A stretch of 64,000 bases of DNA, taken from contig NZ_CP027231.1 in assembly GCF_002998435.1 (NCBI RefSeq), forward strand, positions 1,777,001 to 1,841,000. The letters run 5' to 3'. The notes beneath the pieces were generated by a model, which ran no database searches, was not told the origin of the DNA, and was given only the letters and a program-made list of their open reading frames with translations. The stretch comes from Bacteroides zoogleoformans. Lineage in GTDB: Bacteria; Bacteroidota; Bacteroidia; Bacteroidales; Bacteroidaceae. Below, piece after piece: positions 44,672 to 53,243 of the stretch (the stretch's first letter is position 1; each line of letters begins with the position of its first letter). The translations under genes and the position numbers were made by a program.

Positions 44672-45595
44672 TCAGTATTTATGCGCTTCGGCGAACTCTC
44701 TTGACACAGAGTTACAGAAACTCTTGCAAACCTCCGCCGCAAACTCTATGCCGCACCCGATGATTCTGTCCCAAGTAGTTTCACTCATGTTATTCAAGTC
44801 TCTATGTCGCACCCCGTACTTCAGCAACCCGTAGATGATACCGGCATTGAAATTGTCTCCCGCACCGACGGTGCTGACTGCTTCCAACGGCGGAATGGAA
44901 TATTCCTTGGAGATGCTGCCGGTGCGCAACGATATCTGCTCTGCTCCTGCCGTGCATAGAAAGTTGGAGCAATAGAACTTGATTTTTTCCTTATAGATTT
45001 CGTCGGCTTCACGCCGGTTGTACATGTAAAAGAAATCTTCCTGCGAACCGCGCACGATGTCGGCATATTCCAGATTCTCGATGATGGTAGGGGTCAGCTT
45101 GATGGCTTCTTCTTTGTGCGATGAACGGAAATTGGGGTCGTAATACACAATCGCCTTTCCCCTGTGTGCCCTATCCAGCAATTCCGCCACTTTATCGCGT
45201 AACACCGGATTCAAGGCATAATACGAACCAATGATAACAATATCGTCTTCCTCTATTTCGGGATATACGATGTCCAGACGTTGCTTGGGGTAGTCTTTGT
45301 AAAAGATGTATTCTGCATCACTACGGTCGTTCAAGAAAGCAAGTGATACAGGCGACTTTCCGTCAGGAAAAACATTGACATGCTCCGTGGAGATTTTGTT
45401 CTCGCGCATGAACCCGAGAATCATGTTGCCCACATGGTCATTTCCGGTTTCACTGATAAAGCAGACGGGAACTCCTACGCGTCTCAGCGAGACGATGCCG
45501 TTGAACACCGAACCACCGGGCACAGCCGCTGTGGGCTGTTCGTTGCGGAAAATGATGTCCAGTATGGTTTCTCCGATACCTATTACTTTACGCAT
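44672..45595 (-). CDS. PfkB-family carbohydrate kinase
   Basis: 307 aa from the ATG at 45595; the longer frame upstream is a shadow of the SIS gene. The ribokinase fold is shown by VIGIGETILDIIF, AVPGGSVFNGIVSLRRVG (the GG hinge), the mid-region YYDPNFR and the C-terminal anion-hole/catalytic AVSTVGAGDNFNAGI with Asp as base. Substrate unknown; fructose- or ribose-type sugars are usual. Its start overlaps the SIS isomerase stop by 13 bp, so the two probably act on the same sugar or sugar phosphate. Confidence 0.87.
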   Translation of the reverse strand: MRKVIGIGETILDIIFRNEQPTAAVPGGSVFNGIVSLRRVGVPVCFISETGNDHVGNMILGFMRENKISTEHVNVFPDGKSPVSLAFLNDRSDAEYIFYKDYPKQRLDIVYPEIEEDDIVIIGSYYALNPVLRDKVAELLDRAHRGKAIVYYDPNFRSSHKEEAIKLTPTIIENLEYADIVRGSQEDFFYMYNRREADEIYKEKIKFYCSNFLCTAGAEQISLRTGSISKEYSIPPLEAVSTVGAGDNFNAGIIYGLLKYGVRHRDLNNMSETTWDRIIGCGIEFAAEVCKSFCNSVSREFAEAHKY

Positions 45596-46188
45596 AGCGA
45601 TCTTGATTTTTCTCCGAGATAGCCGCCATGATGGCGTTTGGAATAATCTTCGATGGTAAATCCCGTCTTTTTCATGGTCTGCACCACCAGAATATCTCCT
45701 ATGACGGTCATTGCCGTAGTAGAAGTGGTGGGAGTCATGCCCAAGGAACAGACCTCTTTGGGACTTCCCGTACCGAGGCATACGTCAGATTCGTTTGCCA
45801 ACGGACTGTTGAGGTTACCGGTAATTACAATGAATTTCAATGTCGGGTTCAGATTATGTGCCAACTGTGTCAGCTCTACAATCTCGCGAGTCTTTCCCGA
45901 GTTGGATATGAGCAACAACAGATCGTTTTCTTGCAAGATGCCGAGGTCACCGTGTTGTGCTTCACTGGGATGCAGAAAAACGGAAGGGATGCCGGTGGAG
46001 CAAAAGGTAGTAGCTATGTTCATGGCTATCTGTCCTGCCTTGCCCATACCCGAAGTCACCAGTTTTCCTTTTTTGCGATGCACTTGTTCGACGATAAGCT
46101 CCACGGCTCGTTCGTACGCGTCCGTCACAGGGATGTTCAATACGGCTTGCGCTTCTTTCTTCAAAAGCTCTTGAATGGATTCGATCAT
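45583..46188 (-). CDS. SIS-domain sugar-phosphate isomerase (KpsF/GutQ-like, no CBS domains)
   Basis: 201 aa made of one SIS domain: VTSGMGKAGQIAMNIATTFCSTG, FLHPSEAQHGDLGILQ and LLLISNSGKTREIVELT match arabinose-5-phosphate isomerases (KdsD, KpsF, GutQ). The paired CBS domains of those enzymes are absent, as in short Bacteroidetes homologues. It probably interconverts a ketose and an aldose phosphate. First gene of a two-gene unit with a PfkB kinase. Confidence 0.85.
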   Translation of the reverse strand: MIESIQELLKKEAQAVLNIPVTDAYERAVELIVEQVHRKKGKLVTSGMGKAGQIAMNIATTFCSTGIPSVFLHPSEAQHGDLGILQENDLLLLISNSGKTREIVELTQLAHNLNPTLKFIVITGNLNSPLANESDVCLGTGSPKEVCSLGMTPTTSTTAMTVIGDILVVQTMKKTGFTIEDYSKRHHGGYLGEKSRSLCVK

Positions 46189-46705
46189 TATACCTGAATT
46201 TGGTTAGTAATTAGGTTATAGTTCGCAAATATCCGCAATTTTCCATAAACGGCAATAAGTTTTGTTTTATTTTTATTGCCACAGAAAACACGATAAGTTC
46301 CACTAAGAAGTGCAAATAGTCTCTGTGAAGACTCAATGCCTTTTCTCACACAATCTGAAAAGACAGAGGTGATTTCTTCTTTTCTTGTGATACCCGATAC
46401 CGCAATTCTTTATGCTTATGGAAGCCTGAGATCATACGAGAGCAAGCTTAAGCTCACACTTGAAAGGAGCTTTTCTCACAAGACATTCTGCTTTTTTTGC
46501 CGAGGCCATACCTATAAACATTCCTTTTTCCCTAACTTTGCGTCAGCGTTACAGATAAGATAACTTATTTCAATGAAGAACCTGTATCATCTGCACCCCC
46601 CCAAAACTCCTGTTGAGCATGGCATTGTTGTGTCCAAGTTCCGGACAACCAGCAAATCGTATAGGAGAAAAACAGATACTAAATCGTCAAACAAGTAACA
46701 AGAAA
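46189..46705. other. Intergenic region with the dispersed repeat and a promoter box
   Basis: These 517 bp contain the 35-bp repeat copy (46292-46326) and TAACTTTG (46533-46540), a good -7 box for the wbqC-like gene. The open frame at 46336-46563 has no family features and is probably not coding. Confidence 0.5.
46292..46326 (+). repeat. Dispersed 35-bp repeat, copy 2
   Basis: Matches 26418-26452 at 34 of 35 positions in the same orientation, 20 kb away. The flanking sequences differ. Confidence 0.8.
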
Positions 46706-47383
46706 ATGCGAACAGTACTTCTTTCATCCGCCTATCTGGCTCCGGTGCAATATTACACCAAACTGCTGGCATACGACAAAGCACTCATCGAACAGTGCGA
46801 CCATTACATGAAGCAAACCTATCGCAACCGTTGTACCATCGCGGCTCCGGATGGTGAGCTAACCCTTTCCGTTCCCATCGTGAAACCGGACAGCCCGAAA
46901 TGTATCATGCGCGACATACGCATCTCCGACCATGGTAACTGGAGGCATCTGCATTGGAATGCCATATCGTCTGCCTATAACCACACTCCTTTTTTTGAGT
47001 ACTACAAAGACGACTTCCACCCTTTCTTCGAAAAGAGATACGAGTTCCTCGCTGATTTCAACGAAGAGCTTTGCCTCCTTGTTTGTTCACTGATAGACAT
47101 GCAACCCGATATGCAGCGCACTGCCGAATACCGGACTGAACTCACCCCCGATGAGGCAGATTTCCGCGAACGTATCCATCCCAAGAAACACCTCGCGCAA
47201 GAAGACACAGAGTTCTTTTCACACCCTTACTATCAAGTCTTTCAAGAGCGGCTCGGATTTTTGCCTAACCTAAGTATCATCGATCTACTCTTCAACATGG
47301 GACCTGAAAGTCTGCTCGTACTGCAACAAAGCTACACCGGACAACAGACCGTGAAACCCGCTTTCATCACTTTGAACAAGTGA
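46706..47383 (+). CDS. WbqC-family protein
   Basis: 225 aa from the ATG at 46706 (MRTVLLSSAYLAPVQYYTKL). The family start, a pattern of aromatic residues after the first strand, and the conserved block ISDHGNWRHLHWNAISSAYNHTPFFEYYKD are present. WbqC-like proteins are found in polysaccharide and glycolipid biosynthesis loci, but their biochemical role is unsettled. Here it stands alone, 95 bp before an unrelated oxidoreductase. Confidence 0.82.
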   Translation: MRTVLLSSAYLAPVQYYTKLLAYDKALIEQCDHYMKQTYRNRCTIAAPDGELTLSVPIVKPDSPKCIMRDIRISDHGNWRHLHWNAISSAYNHTPFFEYYKDDFHPFFEKRYEFLADFNEELCLLVCSLIDMQPDMQRTAEYRTELTPDEADFRERIHPKKHLAQEDTEFFSHPYYQVFQERLGFLPNLSIIDLLFNMGPESLLVLQQSYTGQQTVKPAFITLNK

Positions 47384-47435
47384 CAGAACCAAAATATATT
47401 TAATCGGCTTTCAGCGCATCAATGAGATTAATACT

Positions 47436-47443
47436 TAATTTTG
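47436..47443 (+). promoter_or_regulatory. Promoter -7 box of the SDR gene
   Basis: TAATTTTG matches TAnnTTTG, 34 bp before the ATG. No -33 TTTG at the ideal distance. Confidence 0.55.
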
Positions 47444-47477
47444 CAGGCAGACAAAAATTACTTTTAATAGCAAAATC

Positions 47478-48290
47478 ATGAAGAACTTATTCAACATCAA
47501 AGACAAAGTAGTGGTCATTACCGGAGGAACCGGAGTGTTGGGACGTGCCATCGCCGCCCATCTGGCCGAAGAAGGAGCCAAAGTAGTAATCTTAGGACGC
47601 AAGGCAGAAACAGGAAACGCCATCGTTGACGAAATAAAAACTGCCGGCGGAGAGGCCATGTTCCTGATTACCGACGTGATGAACCGAGAGCTGCTGGAAC
47701 AAAATCTGGCCGACATACTGAAAGCATACGGGCGGGTGGATACCTTGTTGAATGCTGCAGGCGGCAACATGCCCGGAGCCACCATAGCCCCCACGGGAAC
47801 TTTCTTCGACTTAAAGGTCGAAGAATTCCAAAGAGTGTTCGACCTGAACCTGACGGGAACCGTGCTACCCACGCAGGTATTCCTCAAACCGATGACGGAA
47901 CAGAAACAAGGCGTCATCGTCAACTTCTCCAGCATGGCGGCTTTCCGTCCCATGACACGCGTGGCCGGATATGCAGCCGCCAAAGCAGGTATCAGTAACT
48001 TCACCGCTTTCATGGCCACCGAGGTAGCAAAGAAGTTTGGTGAAGGAATACGCGTAAATGCCATTGCGCCGGGATTCTTCCTGACGGAACAGAACCGCTC
48101 CTTGCTGACCAACCCTGACGGAAGCTACACACAACGCGGACAAGACGTCATCCGGCAAACTCCTTTCGGGCGCATGGGTCGTGCCGAAGAGCTGTGCGGA
48201 ACCATCCAATACCTCATCAGCGACGCTTCGAGCTTCGTCACCGGAACCGTTGCCGTGGTAGACGGAGGATTCAATGTCTTTGCCATGTAA
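47478..48290 (+). CDS. SDR-family oxidoreductase, D-mannonate oxidoreductase type
   Basis: 270 aa, a classical short-chain dehydrogenase. The nucleotide site is VVVITGGTGVLGRAIA (residues 11-26), NAAG is at the fourth strand, the catalytic Ser lies in VNFSSMAAF and the YxxxK motif in GYAAAKAGISNF, followed by NAIAPGFFLTEQNR and VTGTVAVVDGGFN. The long segment after NAAGG (NMPGATIAPTGTFFDL) is typical of fructuronate/mannonate-type SDRs in Bacteroides. No uronate genes are adjacent, so the substrate is tentative. Confidence 0.85.
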   Translation: MKNLFNIKDKVVVITGGTGVLGRAIAAHLAEEGAKVVILGRKAETGNAIVDEIKTAGGEAMFLITDVMNRELLEQNLADILKAYGRVDTLLNAAGGNMPGATIAPTGTFFDLKVEEFQRVFDLNLTGTVLPTQVFLKPMTEQKQGVIVNFSSMAAFRPMTRVAGYAAAKAGISNFTAFMATEVAKKFGEGIRVNAIAPGFFLTEQNRSLLTNPDGSYTQRGQDVIRQTPFGRMGRAEELCGTIQYLISDASSFVTGTVAVVDGGFNVFAM

Positions 48291-48406
48291 CGGGAAGTAG
48301 GCTCTTTCCGATTCGAAGTGAAAAATCTCAAGATTCCTTCTCTTCCGCCTTCCTCGCCTCCTTTCTTTCAAGATAGAGAGAGCCGAAGCAGGCGGAAGAA
48401 ACTACT

Positions 48407-49057
48407 TCAATATCCGATGGTGAAGCGTGTTTTGTGATGAGCGGGTTTCTCAAGTTCGTTTACCATGGCCATCGCATAGTCTTGAACAGAGATGTGGCTA
48501 TTGCCGTTTTCATCAACAATCAAATCATCCTTTCCCAAACGGAACTTGCCGGTCTTTTCGCCTTTCTCGTCGAAAGTGCCTGCCGGAGAGAAAAAGACCC
48601 AGTCGATATCGTTCTCGTTCATCAGCGTGTCAAGATAGAAATTGCCGAGCGGGCGTACACCATCCATAATCTCTGCGGGGATAGCACCCGAGTCGACAAC
48701 ACGCAATCCCGGTTTCACGAAGAGCGTTCCTGCGCCTCCTACGATGAGCAGACGATCTACTCCACTCTTCTTGACAGCTTGAAGAATCTTTGGATAGTTG
48801 GTCTCGATGAGTACCTTGATATCAGGATTCATCCAACCGGGATTGTAGGCCGAAATAACGGCATCCTTGCCCTTTGCAATCTCGGCAATGGCGTCTACAT
48901 TGCCTACATCTTCTCTAACAGCAGTGATCGAAGCGTGCTTGGGAAGTTTATCTATGTCACGAACCACAGCCGTCACTTTGTGACCGCGTTCCACCAACTC
49001 GTTCAGAACAGCCGAACCTACAAACCCCGTTGCACCGATTAAAACTACATTTGCCAT
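48407..49057 (-). CDS. NmrA/atypical-SDR NAD(P)-binding reductase
   Basis: 216 aa from the ATG at 49057 (MANVVLIGATGFVGSAVLNE, the Rossmann GxxGxxG). HKVTAVVRDIDKLP, DAVISAYNPGW and VDRLLIVGGAGTLFV follow, as in the NmrA-like/flavin-reductase-type atypical SDRs. There is no YxxxK catalytic motif, so it may be a reductase of small electrophiles or a redox sensor. It is divergent from an HxlR regulator gene (243-bp shared region), a common arrangement for stress-inducible oxidoreductases. A - strand box (plus CAAAATTA, 49102-49109) lies 45 bp before the start, with CAAG at 49130-49133 as -33. Confidence 0.85.
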   Translation of the reverse strand: MANVVLIGATGFVGSAVLNELVERGHKVTAVVRDIDKLPKHASITAVREDVGNVDAIAEIAKGKDAVISAYNPGWMNPDIKVLIETNYPKILQAVKKSGVDRLLIVGGAGTLFVKPGLRVVDSGAIPAEIMDGVRPLGNFYLDTLMNENDIDWVFFSPAGTFDEKGEKTGKFRLGKDDLIVDENGNSHISVQDYAMAMVNELEKPAHHKTRFTIGY

Positions 49058-49299
49058 AACTTGTTTCCTTTCTTTTAAGATTATTATTAGTTTTGATGTT
49101 GCAAAATTACATCGAAAAAGGCACCCCTGCAAGAAGGCACTTTTTCGTTTCATGGTTACCGAAAAGTAAGAATTGTGTATATATGCAGGACACACAAGTT
49201 TGACATTAACTCAACTTAACATTATTGCCTCATTTTTGTCATCACATTTTTGGAGTTACAGTCTCTTTTGGTTACTTTCGTCAGATAAAATCAAGTAAC

Positions 49300-49674
49300 A
49301 TGGCAGATGTAAAAGCAGAATATCTGGCTTGTCCCATCAGGCAGGTCATCGGTAAGTTCGGCGACAAGTGGTCTTTGCTCGTCCTTTATTCACTCTACAA
49401 AAGCGAAAGGGGTATTCTGCGGTTCAACGAACTGCGAAGTCACATGACCGACTGTTCTCAGAAGATGCTTTCGGCAACGTTGAGACACCTTGAACAGAGC
49501 AATCTTATTCACAGAGAAGTCTATCCCGTTGTCCCACCCAAGGTTGAATATTCCCTTACCGACACCGGACGCTCGCTGATGCCCGTAATGATGGTCCTCA
49601 TCGACTGGGCAAAACAACACTTCAACGATGTTGTTACAAAAAATATCGTTGAAGGAGCTATTGATAAAGCTTAG
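49300..49674 (+). CDS. HxlR-family transcriptional regulator
   Basis: 124 aa, a winged helix-turn-helix protein. The family signature CPIRQVIGKFGDKWSLLVL begins at Cys11, the position of the redox-sensing Cys in YodB/HypR-type members, followed by RFNELRSHMTDCSQKMLSAT and LEQSNLIHREVYPVVPPKVE. It probably controls the divergent reductase gene in response to electrophiles or disulfide stress (inference from layout). A second Cys (in MTDCSQK) could pair with Cys11 between subunits. Confidence 0.9.
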   Translation: MADVKAEYLACPIRQVIGKFGDKWSLLVLYSLYKSERGILRFNELRSHMTDCSQKMLSATLRHLEQSNLIHREVYPVVPPKVEYSLTDTGRSLMPVMMVLIDWAKQHFNDVVTKNIVEGAIDKA

Positions 49675-49774
49675 CCCCATAATCTTATCGTCCGTCAAGC
49701 ACATTATGCAACCCAAACAATAAGGTTTCATTAGCCTAAAGAAGTCGTAAAAAAACAGTAAAACCGGAAGTATC

Positions 49775-50374
49775 ATGTTGAAAATTCAAACGCCTAACGG
49801 AGACAATCGGGTGCTGCTGCACTCATGTTGCGCCCCTTGCTCTTCCGCCATCATCGAGTGCATGCTGGAAAACGGTATCCGCCCCACCGTGTTCTACTGT
49901 AATCCCAATATCTATCCGCAGGAGGAATACGAGATAAGAAAGAGCGAGGCGATACGTTTCGTGACCTCCCTGAACCTCGACTTCGTCGATTCCGACTATG
50001 ACCATGCGCACTGGTTGCACACCATGCAAGGACTGGAGAATGAACCGGAACGCGGCGGTCGTTGTTTGAAGTGCTTCACCCTGCGGCTGACGGAAACCGC
50101 CCGCTATGCTTCGGAGCATGGCTTCTCTGTATTCACCACCACCCTTGCCTCCTCGCGGTGGAAAAGTCTGGAGCAAATCTTCGAGGCAGGACGCCGTGCC
50201 GCCGCCCGCCATCCCGGCACCTTCTTCTGGGAACAGAATTGGCGGAAAGGCGGATTGCAAGACCGACGGAACCAACTTCTGAAAGAATATGACTTCTACA
50301 ACCAGCAGTATTGCGGATGCGAGTTCAGCATACGTCCGGCAGAAACAGAGAACCAAAAGGAATTACATGTTTGA
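49775..50374 (+). CDS. queH: Epoxyqueuosine reductase QueH
   Basis: 199 aa. QueH performs the last step of queuosine synthesis, reducing epoxyqueuosine in tRNA, with a [4Fe-4S] cluster and a second metal. The conserved cysteines are all visible: HSCCAPCSS (residues 17-25), GRCLKCFTLRL (about 98-108) and QYCGCEF near the C-terminus. The family block FYCNPNIYPQEEYEIRK is intact. Stand-alone gene. Confidence 0.93.
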   Translation: MLKIQTPNGDNRVLLHSCCAPCSSAIIECMLENGIRPTVFYCNPNIYPQEEYEIRKSEAIRFVTSLNLDFVDSDYDHAHWLHTMQGLENEPERGGRCLKCFTLRLTETARYASEHGFSVFTTTLASSRWKSLEQIFEAGRRAAARHPGTFFWEQNWRKGGLQDRRNQLLKEYDFYNQQYCGCEFSIRPAETENQKELHV

Positions 50375-50527
50375 GGAAGATCAAGAAGAAGTATATGCTC
50401 CGTATCAAGTCCGTTTCTATAGATGTGGAGTGACTTTTCCTGATTTCACTATACACTTTCGACGTATAGGTGCCGAAATAATGGACACAAGTCAATCCTG
50501 TCACAACTTATAGAATTATACACCCTC

Positions 50528-50881
50528 TCAAAAGCCCAACATGGCGGCAGGTGGTATATTCAATACTCGGCAAAGCAAGCGGGCTATCTTTAAAGTTGGT
50601 TCTGAACGTCCGGCGATGTAATCATTTACCCGTGAAGGGCTTATTCCTATCTCGGTAGCCAGTTGCTTCTGGCTCATTCCTTTTTCTTCAAGAGATAATT
50701 CTATCAGTTCTGCAACAGTTGGTTTTTCTATCGGATAATGTTCTTTTTCGTAAGCTATCACAATGTCGGACATAACAGTGAGTTCTACCGCATTCTTATC
50801 GTTTGCCGGAGTATTGTCATCAACCACAAGCAGGAGTTCCTCTACTCTTGCCAATGCAAATTCATATTGTTCTTTCGTCAC
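50528..50881 (-). CDS. HigA-like helix-turn-helix antitoxin, apparently without toxin
   Basis: 117 aa. The N-terminal half (EQYEFALARVEELLLVVDDN, then YEKEHYPIEKPTVAELIEL) is the toxin-binding arm seen in HigA antitoxins of Bacteroidetes. The C-terminal Xre-type helix-turn-helix is KGMSQKQLATEIGISPSRVN followed by DYIAGRSEPTLKIARLLCRV. A HigB toxin gene is expected directly upstream (50882-51180 on this strand), but no frame of about 100 codons is present there; only short frames remain. Confidence 0.82.
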   Translation of the reverse strand: MTKEQYEFALARVEELLLVVDDNTPANDKNAVELTVMSDIVIAYEKEHYPIEKPTVAELIELSLEEKGMSQKQLATEIGISPSRVNDYIAGRSEPTLKIARLLCRVLNIPPAAMLGF

Positions 50882-51095
50882 TTTATACTTCTATTTCTTA
50901 AATGGTTGAACAATTTATTTTATCATATTCCTTGTGAGTATCGACCCAACTAAAATAATTTTCAGAAATAGTTTCATATAATAGAATTCAATCCTTTTTA
51001 GTATAGGGTAAAACATATCGGTGTGCAGGAAAAGAGAAGTTTAATAAGCGCTTTTCTTATCCCGAACTCAAGTTATAAAAAAATCCAATTAAAAA

Positions 51096-51126
51096 TTTGC
51101 TGTTTCGAAAAGAATATATACTTTTG
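51096..51126 (+). promoter_or_regulatory. Promoter of the ABC transporter operon
   Basis: TTTG (51096-51099), 19 bp, TACTTTTG (51119-51126): a full consensus match, 48 bp before the ATG at 51175. Confidence 0.88.
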
Positions 51127-51174
51127 CGGTGTACTATTTTACTAATACACCAAAACTCTAATTCATCTAAGTAT

Positions 51175-52032
51175 ATGCTACAAGTAGAAAACATTTCATT
51201 CAGTTATCGTCAAGGCAAGAAAGAGGTGCTGGACGATTTCTCCCTCTCATTGGAGAAAGGCAAGGTTTATGGACTATTGGGCAAGAATGGAGCCGGCAAG
51301 TCCACTTTGCTCTATCTGATGAGCGGTTTGCTCACTCCCAAGCACGGGAAAGTGATGTATCACGATGTCGATGTACGTCGTCGGTTGCCCATTACGTTAC
51401 AGGACATGTTTCTGGTGCCTGAAGAGTTCGAGCTTCCGGCCATTTCCCTTGTCAGCTACGTGGAGCTGAACAGCCCGTTCTATCCGCGTTTCAGCAAAGA
51501 AAATATGGTGAAGTACCTGCACTATTTCGAGATGGAGCAGGACATCAACTTGGGCGCACTCTCCATGGGGCAGAAGAAAAAAGTGTTCATGAGCTTTGCT
51601 TTAGCCACCAACACTTCGTTGCTACTGATGGACGAACCCACCAATGGGCTCGACATTCCCGGCAAGAGCCAATTCCGCAAACTCATAGCTTCCGGCATGT
51701 CGGATGACAAGACGATTGTCGTTTCCACCCACCAAGTAAGGGATATCGACAAGATTCTGGACCATGTGCTCATCATGGACAACAGGCATGTGATGCTCGA
51801 CGCCTCCACGACCGATATTTGCCGCAAGCTCCTCTTTGTAGAAAGTGACAATCGGGAATTGGCGCAGAAAGCACTGTATGCACTGCCTTCCGTGCAAGGC
51901 AACTACCTGATGCTGCCCAATGCAGACGGTGAAGAATCGGAGATAAATCTCGAGCTGCTGTTTGGGGCGGTGCTCTCCTCTCCCGGGAAAATAGCGGATA
52001 TGTTTCACTCTAACTCTAACAAACAAGAATGA
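51175..52032 (+). CDS. ABC transporter ATP-binding protein
   Basis: 285 aa from MLQVENISFSYRQGKKEVLD (ATG at 51175; the longer frame includes promoter DNA). Walker A GKNGAGKST, signature LSMGQKKK, Walker B LLLMDEPTNGLD and the switch His (VSTHQVRD) are intact, so it is a functional ATPase. The C-terminal 70 residues are an extra domain of unknown role. It overlaps the permease gene by 4 bp (ATGA), and a YtrA-type regulator follows. Such small export systems often respond to envelope stress or antimicrobial peptides; the substrate is not known here. Confidence 0.92.
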   Translation: MLQVENISFSYRQGKKEVLDDFSLSLEKGKVYGLLGKNGAGKSTLLYLMSGLLTPKHGKVMYHDVDVRRRLPITLQDMFLVPEEFELPAISLVSYVELNSPFYPRFSKENMVKYLHYFEMEQDINLGALSMGQKKKVFMSFALATNTSLLLMDEPTNGLDIPGKSQFRKLIASGMSDDKTIVVSTHQVRDIDKILDHVLIMDNRHVMLDASTTDICRKLLFVESDNRELAQKALYALPSVQGNYLMLPNADGEESEINLELLFGAVLSSPGKIADMFHSNSNKQE

Positions 52033-52856
52033 TGATACGTGATACCTTTTTTAGTATGCCCCGCTTTGTGAGCCTGTGCCGCAAGGAAATGGTGGAAAAC
52101 TGGAGAGCCAATGTGCTGCGCATGGTGCTGATGTACGGCATAACGGCGATAATCTTTATATGGAACGGATATCTTGAATATACCGATTGCAATTGGGAAG
52201 GAATGGCCGAAGACCCGGCATGGACTTTTGATATAGTAACATTTATTTGGAGTATTGTCCTCATGGGCTGCCTGAGCGCATCGTTCATCATGGAACGAAT
52301 GAAGACGAAGACCGGCCGTACCGCCACGCTGATGACACCTGCCACGATGTTCGAGAAATTCTTCTCACGCTGGCTGGTTTTTACCTTCGGCTTCTTGATC
52401 ACGTTCCTGCTATCCTACAAACTGGCAGACTGGACCCGCGTACTGTATTTTACGGCCAAATACCCCGAAGTGAGCCAAATAGCCTCCGTACCGCTTTCAA
52501 CCTATCTCGTAGGTCCGGCAGAGCATTGGACGGCTTTTAAGGATTGCAACCTTTTTGTTTGGGGCATCAGCTTTTATTTTCTCCTGCAGTCCTGCTTCGT
52601 GCTGGGCAGCTCCATCTGGCCCAAGAATGCTTTCCTCAAAACATTTGCCGCCGGAGTTGTCATCGTCATAGTCTACTTGCTGATTGGTACAGGATTGGCA
52701 AAAGCGTTCTTCCCCGATAATTATGTGAGTGACAATTTCCTCACGGAAGACCAAGTCTCCTTTTGGGGAACCATCCTATGTTCGCTTGCCGCCCTCTTCA
52801 ACTGGGTGCTTGCCTATTTCCGTTTCAAAGAATCAGAAATCATTAACCGTTGGTGA
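52029..52856 (+). CDS. ABC-2-like permease subunit
   Basis: 275 aa with six hydrophobic segments (VLMYGITAIIFIWNGYL, FIWSIVLMGCLSASFIM, WLVFTFGFLITFLLSY, SFYFLLQSCFVLGSSI, AAGVVIVIVYLLIGTGLA, LCSLAALFNWVLAYFRF). The segment RTATLMTPATMFEKFFSRW between the second and third segments is typical of Bacteroidetes permeases paired with YtrB-like ATPases. It starts inside the ATPase stop codon region, so the two are translationally coupled. Confidence 0.85.
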   Translation: MMIRDTFFSMPRFVSLCRKEMVENWRANVLRMVLMYGITAIIFIWNGYLEYTDCNWEGMAEDPAWTFDIVTFIWSIVLMGCLSASFIMERMKTKTGRTATLMTPATMFEKFFSRWLVFTFGFLITFLLSYKLADWTRVLYFTAKYPEVSQIASVPLSTYLVGPAEHWTAFKDCNLFVWGISFYFLLQSCFVLGSSIWPKNAFLKTFAAGVVIVIVYLLIGTGLAKAFFPDNYVSDNFLTEDQVSFWGTILCSLAALFNWVLAYFRFKESEIINRW

Positions 52857-52862
52857 TAAAGT

Positions 52863-53234
52863 ATGAATTTCAAAGAAAGTAAAGCCATCTACCTGCAAAT
52901 AGCAGACCGCATCTGCGACGAGGTGATTCTCGGACAGTATCGGGAGGAAGAGCGCATTCCCTCGGTGCGTGAGTATGCGGCTGTGGTAGAAGTCAATGCC
53001 AATACCGTGATGCGCTCGTACGACTACTTGCAGACGCAAGGCATCATCTACATCAAGCGGGGTATCGGCTACTTCGTGGCAACCGGTGCGCGCGGGCTGA
53101 TTCATTCCTTGCGAAAAGAATCTTTCCTGAAAGAAGAAGCGGACTACTTCTTCAAACAAATACACATGCTTGGTGTGACCGAGAAAGAACTCACAGCCAT
53201 GTACCGGGCATATAGTAAGAAACAAAATAAATAA
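52863..53234 (+). CDS. GntR-family regulator, YtrA type
   Basis: 123 aa. An N-terminal winged helix (IYLQIADRICDEVILGQYRE, RIPSVREYAAVVEVNANTVM, YDYLQTQGIIYIKRGIGYFV) is followed by a short helical tail rather than a ligand domain, the YtrA subfamily layout. These regulators sit with ABC exporters and repress them until a cell-wall signal arrives. It is 6 bp after the permease gene. No clear operator palindrome was identified at the operon promoter. Confidence 0.9.
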   Translation: MNFKESKAIYLQIADRICDEVILGQYREEERIPSVREYAAVVEVNANTVMRSYDYLQTQGIIYIKRGIGYFVATGARGLIHSLRKESFLKEEADYFFKQIHMLGVTEKELTAMYRAYSKKQNK

Positions 53235-53243
53235 AGACAGATA

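Noticed and set aside
46336..46563. 75-codon open frame upstream of the WbqC gene
   Set aside because: No motif, membrane or signal pattern, and the promoter box of the next gene lies in its 3' part.
50367..50513. Possible 48-codon gene after queH
   Set aside because: It has a fair AAGGA before its ATG, but that ATG lies within the queH end and the peptide matches nothing I know.
50882..51170. HigB toxin gene upstream of the HigA-like gene
   Set aside because: Only short frames (about 20 codons) on the - strand; no toxin motif.
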